Source: UBA1447 sp964627535 (GTDB lineage Bacteria > Bacillota > Clostridia > Oscillospirales > Acutalibacteraceae). From it: a stretch of 64,000 nucleotides of DNA. Positions 17,174 to 26,045 of this stretch are shown here, one piece after another. The stretch covers positions 1-64,000 of the forward strand of contig CAZVJW010000020.1 of the NCBI GenBank assembly GCA_964627535.1, given 5' to 3'. A program made the translations under genes and the position numbers. The first letter of the stretch is position 1, and every line of letters begins with the position of its first letter. The notes beneath the pieces were generated by a model. The model had not been told where the DNA came from, did not search any database, and saw nothing but the letters and a program-made list of their open reading frames with translations.

Positions 17174-17240
17174 GTGCCATATTTATTTGGTCTTGCTTTA
17201 TTCCTTAATTTTTGGAATATTGGCACGGCCTTTTTGTTTT
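17174..17240 (+). terminator. Attenuator terminator before the DUF1062-like gene
   Basis: GTGCCA (17174-17179) and TGGCAC (17221-17226), extended by AT-rich pairs with a one-base bulge, are followed by GGCC and TTTTTGTTTT (17231-17240). The large loop contains the sequence able to pair with segment 2 of the leader. It ends 31 bases before the next start codon. Confidence 0.6.
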
Positions 17241-17271
17241 AATACATTAAACAGCTTTGAAAGGAAGCTGT

Positions 17272-17865
17272 ATGGAAAGATGGGTTATAAAACCGCAAAC
17301 GTCTCCAATCATTATTCGTAATTGCAGTAAATGCGGACCGGGCAGCAAATTTGTTTGCGGCGGAAATTTTCGAATAAACGCAAACGGTAAGAATATCGAT
17401 GTCTGGCTGATTTATAAATGCAATAACTGTAGCACAACATGGAATATGGAAATAGTATCACGCGTAAAACCACAGCAAATCGGTCCGTCGCTATATCAAT
17501 CATTTGCGAAAAACGATTTTGAGGTCGCTATGCAATATGCATTTAACCAAAATGTAATGAATCGAAATAAAGCCGTTGTCTCATATGAGGATGTTTCGTA
17601 TCTTGTTGAAAAGAGCAGTTTAGATGATCCAAATTATGCTTTAGAAATCGTATCACAATATGACTTTGGATTGCGATTGGATAAACTGCTCGGTGATGAG
17701 CTCGGATTATCAAGAACAAAGATTAAGGAATTGTTTGAGAAAGGCCGTATTATATCGGATGAAATGAAATTAACAACAAAATCAAAAATTAAAGACAGTA
17801 TAAAAATTAAGGAGATTATTAGAGATGAGAATAAAAAGTCGAATTTAGACGAATCCGGCAAATAA
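17272..17865 (+). CDS. DUF1062-like protein with zinc ribbon and S4-like RNA-binding segment
   Basis: I believe this is a DUF1062-family protein, a group without an assigned function. Two cysteine pairs (C18/C21 and C50/C53) form a likely zinc ribbon. Residues 134-160 (LRLDKLLGDELGLSRTKIKE, then LFEKGRI) look like an S4 RNA-binding motif of the type found in ribosomal and rRNA-modifying proteins. The C-terminal tail is lysine-rich. AAGGA seven bases before the ATG at 17272 decides the start over an in-frame TTG at 17257. It is the first gene after the attenuator and is followed by two methyltransferases. A ribosome-related role is my inference. Confidence 0.7.
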   Translation: MERWVIKPQTSPIIIRNCSKCGPGSKFVCGGNFRINANGKNIDVWLIYKCNNCSTTWNMEIVSRVKPQQIGPSLYQSFAKNDFEVAMQYAFNQNVMNRNKAVVSYEDVSYLVEKSSLDDPNYALEIVSQYDFGLRLDKLLGDELGLSRTKIKELFEKGRIISDEMKLTTKSKIKDSIKIKEIIRDENKKSNLDESGK

Positions 17866-17905
17866 AATTATTAAAAATTTTACAAAGAATGTGAGGTAAA
17901 GAATT

Positions 17906-18838
17906 ATGAATTACAGTCAAAAAATATCCGAGAGGCTTTGGAACATGCCGGACAAAGGAGATCTGGAATACAAGCGCGAAGAAACCTTTATCGATGATAT
18001 TGTGCAGAAAAGCCACATTGAAAAAGAACTGCTTGCAAATCTTGATGGAATTAAAACAGTTTTTGACGCAGGCGCGGGTTGCGGACGGTTCTCCATTTTG
18101 CTAGCAAAACATGGCTGTTATGTAACACATTTCGACATATCACAACCCATGCTTGATAAGGCTCATAAACTGGCTGACAAGGCGGGAGTTTTGCAAAACA
18201 TAGCTTTCGTAAAAGGCGCACTTGAAGATTTAAGCACATATGCCAATAAATCCTTTGACCTTGTTATGTCATTTGACGCACCGATTTCTTATACCTATCC
18301 AAGTCAGGAAAAGGTTATAGGCGAGCTTGTGCGCATTGCAAAAAAACGCATAATGATAAGCGTTTCAAGCAGACTCGGCAGCCTTCCTTATCTGGCCAAT
18401 CCGCTTCAAAAGAACCAGTTTATCCTTGATAAGAAGTGTAATGATCCGTGGGTACGATGGTGTCTTTCCAACAGACAAAAGGCTATAGACAATTTTCATT
18501 TCGATAGTGTAGAAGCCGCAAAACTATTGGCCGAAGGCCTTATGGGCGGGGAACAGGAAATCGCGGAATATGAGAGCGGAGGGGCACCTTGGTGTATTAC
18601 ATACACCTTTATGCCGGATGAGCTGAAATCACTTCTTGAAAAATACGGTGTCAAAAAAGTTCAAATGGCGGGCCCCGGTGCTTATGCAAGAACAATTCCG
18701 AACGAAATTTTACACAAGATAATGAATAACCCTCAGCAGCGTACGGATTTTCTGGAATTTTGCTATGTATATGACCAAAACCCGTATGTCCTTGGTATGG
18801 GTAAGGATAATTTGTTTGCAAAGGGTGAAATAGAATGA
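17906..18838 (+). CDS. Class I SAM-dependent methyltransferase
   Basis: The Rossmann-type SAM-binding motif I is VFDAGAGCGRFSILLAKHG (about residues 52-70), followed by an acidic strand end (VTHFDISQPMLDKA) and a motif IV-like SFDLVMSFDAPISY. The C-terminal 130 residues are specific and give no substrate clue to me. GAGGTAAAG precedes the ATG. The gene lies 40 bases after the DUF1062-like gene and its TGA overlaps the start of a 32-codon ORF (ATGA), so the group is probably one transcript controlled by the upstream attenuator. Substrate could be RNA, a small molecule or a drug; the sequence does not say. Confidence 0.82.
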   Translation: MNYSQKISERLWNMPDKGDLEYKREETFIDDIVQKSHIEKELLANLDGIKTVFDAGAGCGRFSILLAKHGCYVTHFDISQPMLDKAHKLADKAGVLQNIAFVKGALEDLSTYANKSFDLVMSFDAPISYTYPSQEKVIGELVRIAKKRIMISVSSRLGSLPYLANPLQKNQFILDKKCNDPWVRWCLSNRQKAIDNFHFDSVEAAKLLAEGLMGGEQEIAEYESGGAPWCITYTFMPDELKSLLEKYGVKKVQMAGPGAYARTIPNEILHKIMNNPQQRTDFLEFCYVYDQNPYVLGMGKDNLFAKGEIE

Positions 18839-18933
18839 TAGAAATTAAAACAAAAGGCCTATTGCAGCGCAAATTCACATTAGACAATGCGCAAATACGG
18901 GTTAATTCAAGTCAGGAGAACAGGGGTATATGA
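18835..18933 (+). CDS. Possible 32-residue coupled ORF
   Basis: The frame starts with ATG overlapping the stop of the first methyltransferase and ends with TGA overlapping the start of the second, so both joints are ATGA. The product would begin MIEIKTKGLLQRKF and end SSQENRGI; I recognise no domain and see no membrane segment. It may be a real small protein, a remnant of a longer gene, or only a device that couples translation of the two methyltransferases. Confidence 0.35.
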   Translation: MIEIKTKGLLQRKFTLDNAQIRVNSSQENRGI

Positions 18934-19670
18934 AAAAGCTCTGCATAAAACGCTTACATAAACCACATTTAGAGCCTATGGCGGACTTCTTTACATCCCG
19001 TGTTGACAGTTACGATGATCATATGTTAAATATGGTAGAAGGCTGTAAAGAAGGGTATATTAAAATAGCAGAGCTTGTTCCTCCGGGGACTAAATCCCTC
19101 TTGGATTTAGGCTGCGGTACAGGACTTGAACTTGATGAGATATTCAAGAAGCTTCCGGATGTCAAGGTCTTCGGAATAGATTTGACACAGGCGATGCTTG
19201 ATAAACTGAGATTAAAGCACCCCGGCAAGGATCTTACGCTTATATGCGGCAGTTATTTTGATGTTGATTTGGGCAAAAACAAATTTGACTGCACCGTATC
19301 TTTTCAAACGATGCACCACTTTTCACAAGATAAAAAGACAGAGCTGTATAAAAATATTTGTCGTGCGCTGAAACCGGGCGGCGCTTATATCGAAGGCGAC
19401 TATATGGTTGAAAAGCAAGAGGAAGAGGATTTTTATTATTGTGAAAATGAGCGAATTCGTCGAGAGCAAAGAATTCCTGACAGTGAGTTCTATCACTATG
19501 ATATGCCTTGCACAATTAGCAATCAGATTACTATGTTAAAAAATGCAGGATTTCTATCCGCAGAAATGGTTTGGCGTATAGAAAACACATCAATGATATT
19601 AGCGAAAAAACAACCGGATATTATAAAAAGTCACTTTGGCAGACAAACGAATAAACCGCCAGAGACATGA
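18930..19670 (+). CDS. Class I SAM-dependent methyltransferase (second)
   Basis: Motif I is SLLDLGCGTGLELDEIFKKL (about residues 50-69), followed by VFGIDLTQAMLDKLRLKHPG, then SFQTMHHFSQDKKTELYKN and ALKPGGAYIEGDY. This is the standard layout of small-molecule or UbiE/Tam-type methyltransferases. It is not a close copy of the first methyltransferase. AGGAG precedes the start, which overlaps the stop of the 32-codon ORF. The substrate is unknown. Its place at the end of the attenuator-led group is the main clue to its job. Confidence 0.83.
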   Translation: MKKLCIKRLHKPHLEPMADFFTSRVDSYDDHMLNMVEGCKEGYIKIAELVPPGTKSLLDLGCGTGLELDEIFKKLPDVKVFGIDLTQAMLDKLRLKHPGKDLTLICGSYFDVDLGKNKFDCTVSFQTMHHFSQDKKTELYKNICRALKPGGAYIEGDYMVEKQEEEDFYYCENERIRREQRIPDSEFYHYDMPCTISNQITMLKNAGFLSAEMVWRIENTSMILAKKQPDIIKSHFGRQTNKPPET

Positions 19671-19705
19671 ATTTGGGGTGTATAAAAAAATGTTTTATTT
19701 TCCTC

Positions 19706-19734
19706 TTTATTCCTCGCAAATAGTATAGTATAAT
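19706..19734 (+). promoter_or_regulatory. Possible promoter of zapA
   Basis: A perfect TATAAT at 19729-19734 has only a weak -35 (TTTATT). A GC-rich hairpin (GCGCGAAGCGCGC) lies in the leader between it and zapA. Confidence 0.45.
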
Positions 19735-19801
19735 ATACAATAACGTAAAAATTAATCGAGCCTGCGCGAAGCGCGCCGGCCGGAAAGGTGAAAATAAAAA
19801 C

Positions 19802-20152
19802 ATGGAAAAAAACAAGGTAAGGCTGAACATCTGCGGCGTGGATTATTACATAACGACGGATGACGAGGTTAAATACGTTCAAACACTTGGTGACGAATTG
19901 GATTTAAAGCTGAATAAGATTCTGCGTGAAAATTCAAGAATTTCCATCACACAGGCTGCTGTTCTGGCATCGCTTGAGTATGCAGATCTTGCAAAAAAGG
20001 CCGAACAAAGCGCCGACAATCTTCGCTCTCAAATTCAGGAGTATCTTGAGGATGCGGCAAGGGCAAAAACAAATGCAGAGGTTTCAAGGCGTGAAGCCGA
20101 ACGTTTGGGAAAAGAACTCTCAACGCTGCGCGCGAGATTTCAGAGCAATTGA
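19802..20152 (+). CDS. zapA: Cell division protein ZapA
   Basis: ZapA is a small cytosolic protein that cross-links FtsZ filaments at the division site. The 116 residues open with the globular part KVRLNICGVDYYITTDDEV, continue with TLGDELDLKLNKILRENSRIS, and end in a long coiled coil (about residues 55-113, rich in A, E, K and R), which is the dimerisation and tetramerisation region. Its stop codon overlaps the TTG start of the U32 peptidase gene (TTGA). This zapA-U32 pairing is common in Clostridia. Confidence 0.9.
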   Translation: MEKNKVRLNICGVDYYITTDDEVKYVQTLGDELDLKLNKILRENSRISITQAAVLASLEYADLAKKAEQSADNLRSQIQEYLEDAARAKTNAEVSRREAERLGKELSTLRARFQSN

Positions 20153-22212
20153 GTAAGTGCCGGCACGCTGAAATTCTTGCACCCGCGGGGGGAAGAGAAT
20201 CGGTTACTGCCGCGGTTCGCTGCGGAGCCGACGCCGTATATATCGGAGGGAAATCTCTCAACGCACGCCGGGGAGCTGAAAACTTCGGCGACGATGAGTT
20301 GCAGGAGACCATTGAATACTGCCACGCCAGAGGCGTAAAAGTTTACCTGACAATGAATACCCTTTTGGGAGACAGTGATTTTTCAGAAGCAGAAAAAATG
20401 ATTGAGCGTGCCTGTGCATTTGGCGCAGACGCGCTCATTTTGCAGGATTTGGGTTTGGTAAAACTTGTCAGAGAAACAGCACCTGAAATGAAGCTTCATG
20501 CCTCAACGCAAATGTCTGTGCAAACCGGGGCAGGGCTTGAATTGCTCAAAGAACTTGGCTTTTCGCGGGTGGTTTTACCCAGAGAATTATCAAAAAAAGA
20601 AATTGAGGCTCTTGCCGGGAATTTCCCGATTGAGCTTGAAATGTTTGTGCACGGAGCTCTTTGCATGAGTGTATCCGGCCAATGCTATATGAGTGCGATG
20701 TTCGGGTCCCGCAGCGGAAACCGGGGACTGTGTGCGGGTCCCTGCCGGTTGCCTTTTGCCGCGGAAAACGGCACCGGATTTGACTTGAGTTTAAAAGATT
20801 TATCGTTGATTGAGCGATTGAGTGATATAGAATCTCTCGGAATATGCTCCTTAAAAATAGAAGGCCGGATGAAACGCCCCGAATATGTCGCCGCCGCCGT
20901 AACGGCCTGCCGCAAGGCATTGGACGGAGAGCTTTCGGAAGAACTTGCCGAAAACCTGCAAGCTGTTTTTTCCCGCTCGGGGTTCACAGAGGGTTATTAC
21001 ACCGGAGTGCGCGGAAAAGAGATGTTCGGGACAAGGCAAAAGGATGATGTAACAGCCGCCGCACCCGTTTTATCAACGCTTGCAAGGCTGTATGATAATG
21101 AAAAGCCGCGGGTCCCCGCAGAATTTGTGTTTACCTGCGTTTCCGGAGAACAGGTTACTTTGGCGGCAAGCGCTCTCGGAAGAAATGTTTTTGTTTCGTC
21201 CGGGATTATTCCCCAAGCGGCGCAAAACAAAACGCTTACGGCTGAGACCGTTGAGGAACAGCTAAAAAAATGCGGAGGAACGCAATTCTGTTCCGATAAA
21301 ATTGATATTGAATTGGATGAAGGGCTGAATTTGCCTGTATCAGCCCTTAACGCCTTGCGCCGAAAAGCGCTCGAAGCGCTTGACTCGGCATTGGAACAGG
21401 CAAAACCGATAAAGTTCACAACGCCGGATAACCAAACCCTGAAACCTCATATCGCAGAGAAAACTCGTTTTTATACAAGGTTTTCCGATATTTCACAGAT
21501 TCCTGATAGTCTTAACGGGAATAAGCGCGTTTTTTTACCGCTCTCAGCAGGGGTTGACGCATTCAAGAAACTCCTTGAAAAAGGGTTTGAGGCCGCGGTT
21601 GAAATCCCGCGGGGAATTTTCGGCAACAGTGAAAAAATAACCGGATTGTTAAAAAAAGTGAAAGCCGCAGGAGTTGCAATTGCCTGCGCGGGTACGCTTG
21701 ATGGTATGGTGCTTGCTAAACGTGAAGGCTTTTCGATTCATGCGGGTCTGGGGTTTAATAGTTATAACTCTTATACACTTACCCTGCTTGAAGAGCAAGA
21801 TGTTTTTGAAGCGACACTTTCTTTTGAACTAATCCTTGCGCAGGCCGCAGCATTAAAAGGAAAGATTCCCCGAGGGCTGATTGCTTACGGAAGGCTTCCG
21901 CTTATGCTGACGCGTAATTGTCCGGCTGCAAACGGTATTTCGTGCAAAGAATGCAAAGGAAGCGGGAAACTTACCGACCGAATGGGAATAGACTTCCCGG
22001 TTGTTTGCGAAAGCGGCTGTGCCGAGATACTGAATTCACGGCCGCTCTATATGGCGGACAGACTTTCGGAAATGAAGAATATGGATTTTCTCACGCTTTA
22101 TTTTACAACAGAGACGAAAAATGAATGCGAAGCTGTTATGAAAGCATTTGTCGAAGGCAACCCGCCGCAGGGCGAATTCACCAGAGGATTATATTACAGA
22201 GGCGTTGAGTGA
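20149..22212 (+). CDS. U32-family peptidase-like protein with C-terminal extension
   Basis: The U32 signature is exact: E-M-F-V-H-G-A-L-C followed by SGQCYMS (around residues 163-182). It is followed by NRGLCAGPCR, whose cysteines in studied relatives bind an iron-sulfur cluster. Members such as RlhA and TrhP act in RNA hydroxylation rather than proteolysis, so that is a likely role. At 687 residues it has the long form with an extra C-terminal region containing a CKECKGSG cysteine cluster. Translation starts at a TTG overlapping the zapA stop, which implies coupling. A Type I repeat begins in the last base of its stop codon. Confidence 0.9.
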   Translation: MSKCRHAEILAPAGGRESVTAAVRCGADAVYIGGKSLNARRGAENFGDDELQETIEYCHARGVKVYLTMNTLLGDSDFSEAEKMIERACAFGADALILQDLGLVKLVRETAPEMKLHASTQMSVQTGAGLELLKELGFSRVVLPRELSKKEIEALAGNFPIELEMFVHGALCMSVSGQCYMSAMFGSRSGNRGLCAGPCRLPFAAENGTGFDLSLKDLSLIERLSDIESLGICSLKIEGRMKRPEYVAAAVTACRKALDGELSEELAENLQAVFSRSGFTEGYYTGVRGKEMFGTRQKDDVTAAAPVLSTLARLYDNEKPRVPAEFVFTCVSGEQVTLAASALGRNVFVSSGIIPQAAQNKTLTAETVEEQLKKCGGTQFCSDKIDIELDEGLNLPVSALNALRRKALEALDSALEQAKPIKFTTPDNQTLKPHIAEKTRFYTRFSDISQIPDSLNGNKRVFLPLSAGVDAFKKLLEKGFEAAVEIPRGIFGNSEKITGLLKKVKAAGVAIACAGTLDGMVLAKREGFSIHAGLGFNSYNSYTLTLLEEQDVFEATLSFELILAQAAALKGKIPRGLIAYGRLPLMLTRNCPAANGISCKECKGSGKLTDRMGIDFPVVCESGCAEILNSRPLYMADRLSEMKNMDFLTLYFTTETKNECEAVMKAFVEGNPPQGEFTRGLYYRGVE

Positions 22213-22344
22213 TACTAATTCACGAATAAAACCGCTAAAAAATCAAGCAAAACCTTTGATTTATACTATTCTCCATTTTAATGCAGAATAGTATTATGCG
22301 ATTTTGTGCGGATTTTTTAGTTATGATTTTTTAGTAATTAGTAT
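22212..22344 (+). repeat. Type I palindromic element, copy A (with inner element)
   Basis: This 133-base imperfect palindrome has ends ATACTAATT and AATTAGTAT, with an inner ATACTATTCT...AGAATAGTAT palindrome. Its first base is the last base of the U32 stop codon. No coding capacity is seen. Other copies start at 33670, 35249, 39969, 41559, 47177, 48562 and 51238. Confidence 0.88.
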
Positions 22345-22394
22345 GAACGCTTTGTTCCGGCTGAAAGCAAAAAATACAGGGGGATCTTCTCGTT

Positions 22395-23939
22395 ATGGGA
22401 AATAAACTCAAGACTTATACGGCAAAAGAACGGAATATGTACCTTTTAGGCATGACAGGCCAGAATATTTTATACAATATTGTCGGCGCTTCGCTCGCTT
22501 ATTATCTGCAGTTCACCATTTTAATCCCGGCTATAACAGTCAGCGTCATTATGGCGATTGCAAGAGTGTGGGATGCGGTCAACGACCCGATGATGGGCAC
22601 TATTGTTGACAAAACAAGGACAAAAATAGGGAAATGCCGCCCGTATCTTTTGGGTGTTCCGCTTCCGATATTTTTAACAACCATCATGTGTTTCATTAAC
22701 TTTGGATTTTTTGACCCGGCGATGAAGGTTTTTGAGGGAAAAAACGCGCTGATAGTCCTATGGGCGATATTTACTTATTTGCTTTGGGAGATGACCTATA
22801 CCATCGGAGACATCCCTCTCTGGGGCATAACCGCTTTGATGACCGAGGACGAAAAGGACAGAAGCAAGCTGCTTTCTCTGGCAAGAATAGCCTCCGGGGT
22901 CGGCGGCGGGATAGCGCTGCTTTCGGTGCAGCCGGTTGCGCTGGCGCTTGGGGAAAAATTCACCTCTTTTTATAAAGATACGGTAAAAGTAACCGCTCAG
23001 GCGGCGGGTGAAAGAATGGGTTTTATTGCCGCTGCGATTTTATTCGGAATCGTCGGCTTTGTGCTTTTTCAGCTCGCCGGCATATTTGTCAGAGAAAAAA
23101 TCCCCGCGTCAAAGGGCACACATACCTTAAAAGAAAATTTCAGCCTGATGTGGACAAACAAACCTTTCAGGCAGATCTTGCTTTCCGGCTTGCTCGGAAG
23201 CCCGAAATACCTTCTGGCATTGGCGGCGATGCCATTGGTCACTTATTATTATTCCAGCAAAAACCCGATGGCCGCAATGCTGTATATGCTGCTTTTGGGC
23301 GGCGGTATGTTCGCGGGGCAGTTTGTCGCGATGGGCATCGCGCCGAATTTGATTAAGCGTTTTGAAAAAAAGGATATTTATAATTACAGCAATTTAATCG
23401 GTGTGATTCCGTTTGTCGCCCTGTACGCCCTCTATTTAAGTGCGCCCGCAAAACTGGTCGAACCCATGTATTTGGCGGGTTGCTTTGTGCTTTTTGCCGC
23501 CGGCGGCGCTTCAAACGGGTTTTCTTCTGTTCTGCAATCAATCATGGTGGCTGACGCCGTGGATTACGAAGAATATGTGAGCGGAATAAGGCCCGACGGG
23601 ATATTCTTTTCCGGGCTCACTTTTATCGGCAAGTTATGCAACGGTGTAGCGATCATCATCAGTGGTATCGCTTACTCTATTGTTGGTTTTTCCGACTCGA
23701 AGGTGGCGGAGATCAACGCGTTTATCTCCCAGGGAGGCATCCCGAGGCTCGAAGGTAAATATCAGCCATATATGGCTGTACTGTTTTTCCTTGTTACTGT
23801 TCCTCCGGCAATCGGAGGACTTTTATCGGTTATCCCCACATGGAAATACTCTTTAAGCGACGGTGAACACAAGAGAATTCTCGACGAGCTTAACGCCAGA
23901 CGTCATTTAGACGATGACATCCTGAAAAATAAAGAATAA
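22395..23939 (+). CDS. GPH-family glycoside/pentoside/hexuronide:cation symporter
   Basis: This is a 12-helix MFS-type symporter related to MelB, which takes up sugars or glycosides with a cation. The family loop motif is seen in RVWDAVNDPMMGTIVDKTRT. The cytoplasmic loop after helix 4 and the C-terminal ISGIAYSIVGF are also typical. The 514-residue length is slightly above MelB. No glycosidase gene lies nearby, so the sugar cannot be named. A nearly identical paralogue follows after 85 bases; the two clearly arose by duplication. GGGG lies a little upstream of the ATG. Confidence 0.9.
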   Translation: MGNKLKTYTAKERNMYLLGMTGQNILYNIVGASLAYYLQFTILIPAITVSVIMAIARVWDAVNDPMMGTIVDKTRTKIGKCRPYLLGVPLPIFLTTIMCFINFGFFDPAMKVFEGKNALIVLWAIFTYLLWEMTYTIGDIPLWGITALMTEDEKDRSKLLSLARIASGVGGGIALLSVQPVALALGEKFTSFYKDTVKVTAQAAGERMGFIAAAILFGIVGFVLFQLAGIFVREKIPASKGTHTLKENFSLMWTNKPFRQILLSGLLGSPKYLLALAAMPLVTYYYSSKNPMAAMLYMLLLGGGMFAGQFVAMGIAPNLIKRFEKKDIYNYSNLIGVIPFVALYALYLSAPAKLVEPMYLAGCFVLFAAGGASNGFSSVLQSIMVADAVDYEEYVSGIRPDGIFFSGLTFIGKLCNGVAIIISGIAYSIVGFSDSKVAEINAFISQGGIPRLEGKYQPYMAVLFFLVTVPPAIGGLLSVIPTWKYSLSDGEHKRILDELNARRHLDDDILKNKE

Positions 23940-24024
23940 ATAACAACTTTTCAACAAGACAGAATTATAATCTCGTTAAGTGACGGTACAATAAATTGAA
24001 ATTTACTGGGAGGACAACATAAGA

Positions 24025-25566
24025 ATGGGACATCAACTGAAAACATACACCGGCAAAGAGAGAAACATGTATTTGTTGGGTATGGCGGGACAGAATATTA
24101 TCTATAATATTATCGGAGCTTCGCTTGCCTATTATCTGCAGTTTACGATACTTGTACCGGCTATCGCGGTAAGCTCAATCATGGCAATCGCAAGAGTTTG
24201 GGACGCATTTAACGATCCGATGATGGGCACGATCGTTGACAAAACAAGGACAAAAAGGGGCAAATGCCGACCGTATCTTTTAGCGGTTCCGGGACCGATT
24301 TTTATTGTAACCATGCTGTGCTTTGTTAATTTCGGTTTTTATGACACTTCGATGAATATGTTTGAAGGCAGGAATGCCCTGATTATTATTTGGGCAGCAA
24401 TAACTTATGTTTTATGGGGAATGACATACACCGTAGGCGATATTCCTTTATGGGGAATAACCGCGCTGATGAGCGAGGACGATAAGGACAGGGCTAAACT
24501 GCTTTCGTACGCAAGAATCGCGGCGGGCATCGGCGGCGGCATCGCGCTGCTGACAATACAGCCCCTTGCTTTGGGGCTTGGCGGCAAGTTCGCTCCTTTT
24601 TTTAAGGCCACCGCAAAGGTTTCAAGCGAAGCCGCCGGGGAGCGGATGGGCTTTATCGTTGCAGCGCTGATTTTCGGCGTGATCGGCTCCGGATTATTTC
24701 AGCTTGTCGGCATTTTTGTACGGGAGCGGATTCCCCCCTCAAAAGAAGCGCATACCTTAAAAGAAAACTTTGCCTTAATGTGGACAAACAAGCCGTTCCG
24801 GCAGATTCTGCTTTCAGGAATTATGGGCAGCCCGAAACAGCTGCTTGGTTTGGCGGCGATGCCGCTGGTGTCCTACTACTACGCAAGCAAAAATCCGGTA
24901 ACCGCCCTTGTTTATATGATTATGCTGGGCGGCGGGATGTTCATTGGGCAATTCGCGGCGATGGGCTTCGCGCCCGCGTTTATCAGAAGATTTGAAAAGA
25001 AGGATATTTATAATTACAGCAATTTGCTGGGCGTCATTCCCTTTGCCTTATTGTTCATTATGTACTTAAGCTCCCCGCAAGGCCTGACAAAACCGTTTTA
25101 TTTGGTGCTTTGCTTTGTAATGTTCGCGTTCGGCGGCGCGGCAAACGGCCTGACAACGGTGCTGCAGTCGTTCATGATTGCCGACGCGGTCGACTATGAG
25201 GAATATCATAACGGCATAAGGCCGGATGGTGTGTTTTTTTCCGGCCAAACCTTTATTGTAAAGCTCAGCACGGGAATCGCAACGATTATGAGCGGAATAG
25301 CCTATTCGATTGTAGGCTTTTCGGACGCCAAAGTGGGGGAGCTGAATGATTTTATCGCGGCAGGCGGCATACCCAGGACGGAGGGAAAGTACGCGGCCTA
25401 TATGATGATTTTGTTTTTTCTGGTTTCCGTTCCGCCCGCCATCGGCGGCATACTGTCGGTTCTTCCCACCTGGAAATACGCGTTGAGCGATAAGGAGCAC
25501 ACAAAAATTCTCGGCGAACTCAATGAAAGGCGCCATGACGCGAAAGAAGGGGCTGAAACGCAATGA
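24025..25566 (+). CDS. GPH-family symporter, tandem paralogue
   Basis: The second copy is 513 residues and shares most segments with the first (for example TYTxKERNMYLLGM, RVWDAFNDPMMGTIVDKTRT and KKDIYNYSNLxGVIPF). Differences are concentrated in the periplasm-facing loops and helix 5-6 region, so the two may prefer different glycosides. A GGGAGG box lies upstream of the ATG. Its stop codon overlaps the start of dut by four bases, so dut depends on this transcript. There is no terminator between the two symporters. Confidence 0.9.
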   Translation: MGHQLKTYTGKERNMYLLGMAGQNIIYNIIGASLAYYLQFTILVPAIAVSSIMAIARVWDAFNDPMMGTIVDKTRTKRGKCRPYLLAVPGPIFIVTMLCFVNFGFYDTSMNMFEGRNALIIIWAAITYVLWGMTYTVGDIPLWGITALMSEDDKDRAKLLSYARIAAGIGGGIALLTIQPLALGLGGKFAPFFKATAKVSSEAAGERMGFIVAALIFGVIGSGLFQLVGIFVRERIPPSKEAHTLKENFALMWTNKPFRQILLSGIMGSPKQLLGLAAMPLVSYYYASKNPVTALVYMIMLGGGMFIGQFAAMGFAPAFIRRFEKKDIYNYSNLLGVIPFALLFIMYLSSPQGLTKPFYLVLCFVMFAFGGAANGLTTVLQSFMIADAVDYEEYHNGIRPDGVFFSGQTFIVKLSTGIATIMSGIAYSIVGFSDAKVGELNDFIAAGGIPRTEGKYAAYMMILFFLVSVPPAIGGILSVLPTWKYALSDKEHTKILGELNERRHDAKEGAETQ

Positions 25567-26003
25567 ATGAGCTAAAAATTATGAAGATTCGGGATAACGC
25601 GAAAATTCCGCAGCGCGCGACCGGCGGCAGCGCGGGGCTGGACCTTTGCGCCTGCCTCGATAAACCGGTATCAATACCGGGCAGGGGGCATGTGACCATC
25701 CCCACCGGGATTGCCATCGCACTGCCGAATCCTGAGCTTGCAGCCTTTGTTTTCGCGCGCAGCGGTCTTGCAATCAAACACGGTATCGGGCTTTTAAACA
25801 GCGTTGGGGTTATTGACAGCGATTACCGGGGCGAAATATGCGTCGGGCTGATCAACCAGTTTGACGAACCTTATGAGATTATGCCGGGGGAGCGCATTGC
25901 GCAGATGATTGTGATGTCTGTTTCGCTTCTGCCTGTTTTGGAAGCGGACAGCCTTGATGAAACCGAGAGGGGTGCGGGCGGTTTCGGTTCAACGGGCAGA
26001 TAG
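25563..26003 (+). CDS. dut: dUTP diphosphatase
   Basis: The trimeric enzyme hydrolyses dUTP to dUMP, which keeps uracil out of DNA and supplies thymidylate synthesis. All five family motifs are present in 146 residues: GSAGLDL, RSGLA, GVIDSDYRGEI, GERIAQMI and the C-terminal RGAGGFGSTG. The start overlaps the stop of the second symporter (ATGA), an unusual partner; the pairing probably reflects local rearrangement rather than shared function. A new promoter with a riboswitch begins 40 bases downstream. Confidence 0.96.
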   Translation: MNELKIMKIRDNAKIPQRATGGSAGLDLCACLDKPVSIPGRGHVTIPTGIAIALPNPELAAFVFARSGLAIKHGIGLLNSVGVIDSDYRGEICVGLINQFDEPYEIMPGERIAQMIVMSVSLLPVLEADSLDETERGAGGFGSTGR

Positions 26004-26045
26004 AGACCCCGGTGATGCGGAAAAAAGCATATTTCATGATGATGG

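Larger units (their letters stand above)
16992..17240 (+). promoter_or_regulatory. Candidate ribosome-mediated attenuator leader
   Basis: This 250-base leader holds a tiny ORF with a strong ribosome binding site, several hairpins and a terminator just before the first structural gene. Segment 1 (CTTAATTTTT, 17031-17040) overlaps the last codon and stop of the tiny ORF. Segment 2 (AAAAATTAAG, 17101-17110, extended by TAAAGC) can pair perfectly with segment 1, or with segment 3 inside the terminator (GCTTTA, 17195-17200, and CTTAATTTTT, 17204-17213). A ribosome stalled on the ORF would cover segment 1 and free segment 2 to open the terminator. Other stems include AGCCAT/ATGGCT (17063-17080). 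The pairings are seen; the mechanism is inferred. Confidence 0.65.
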
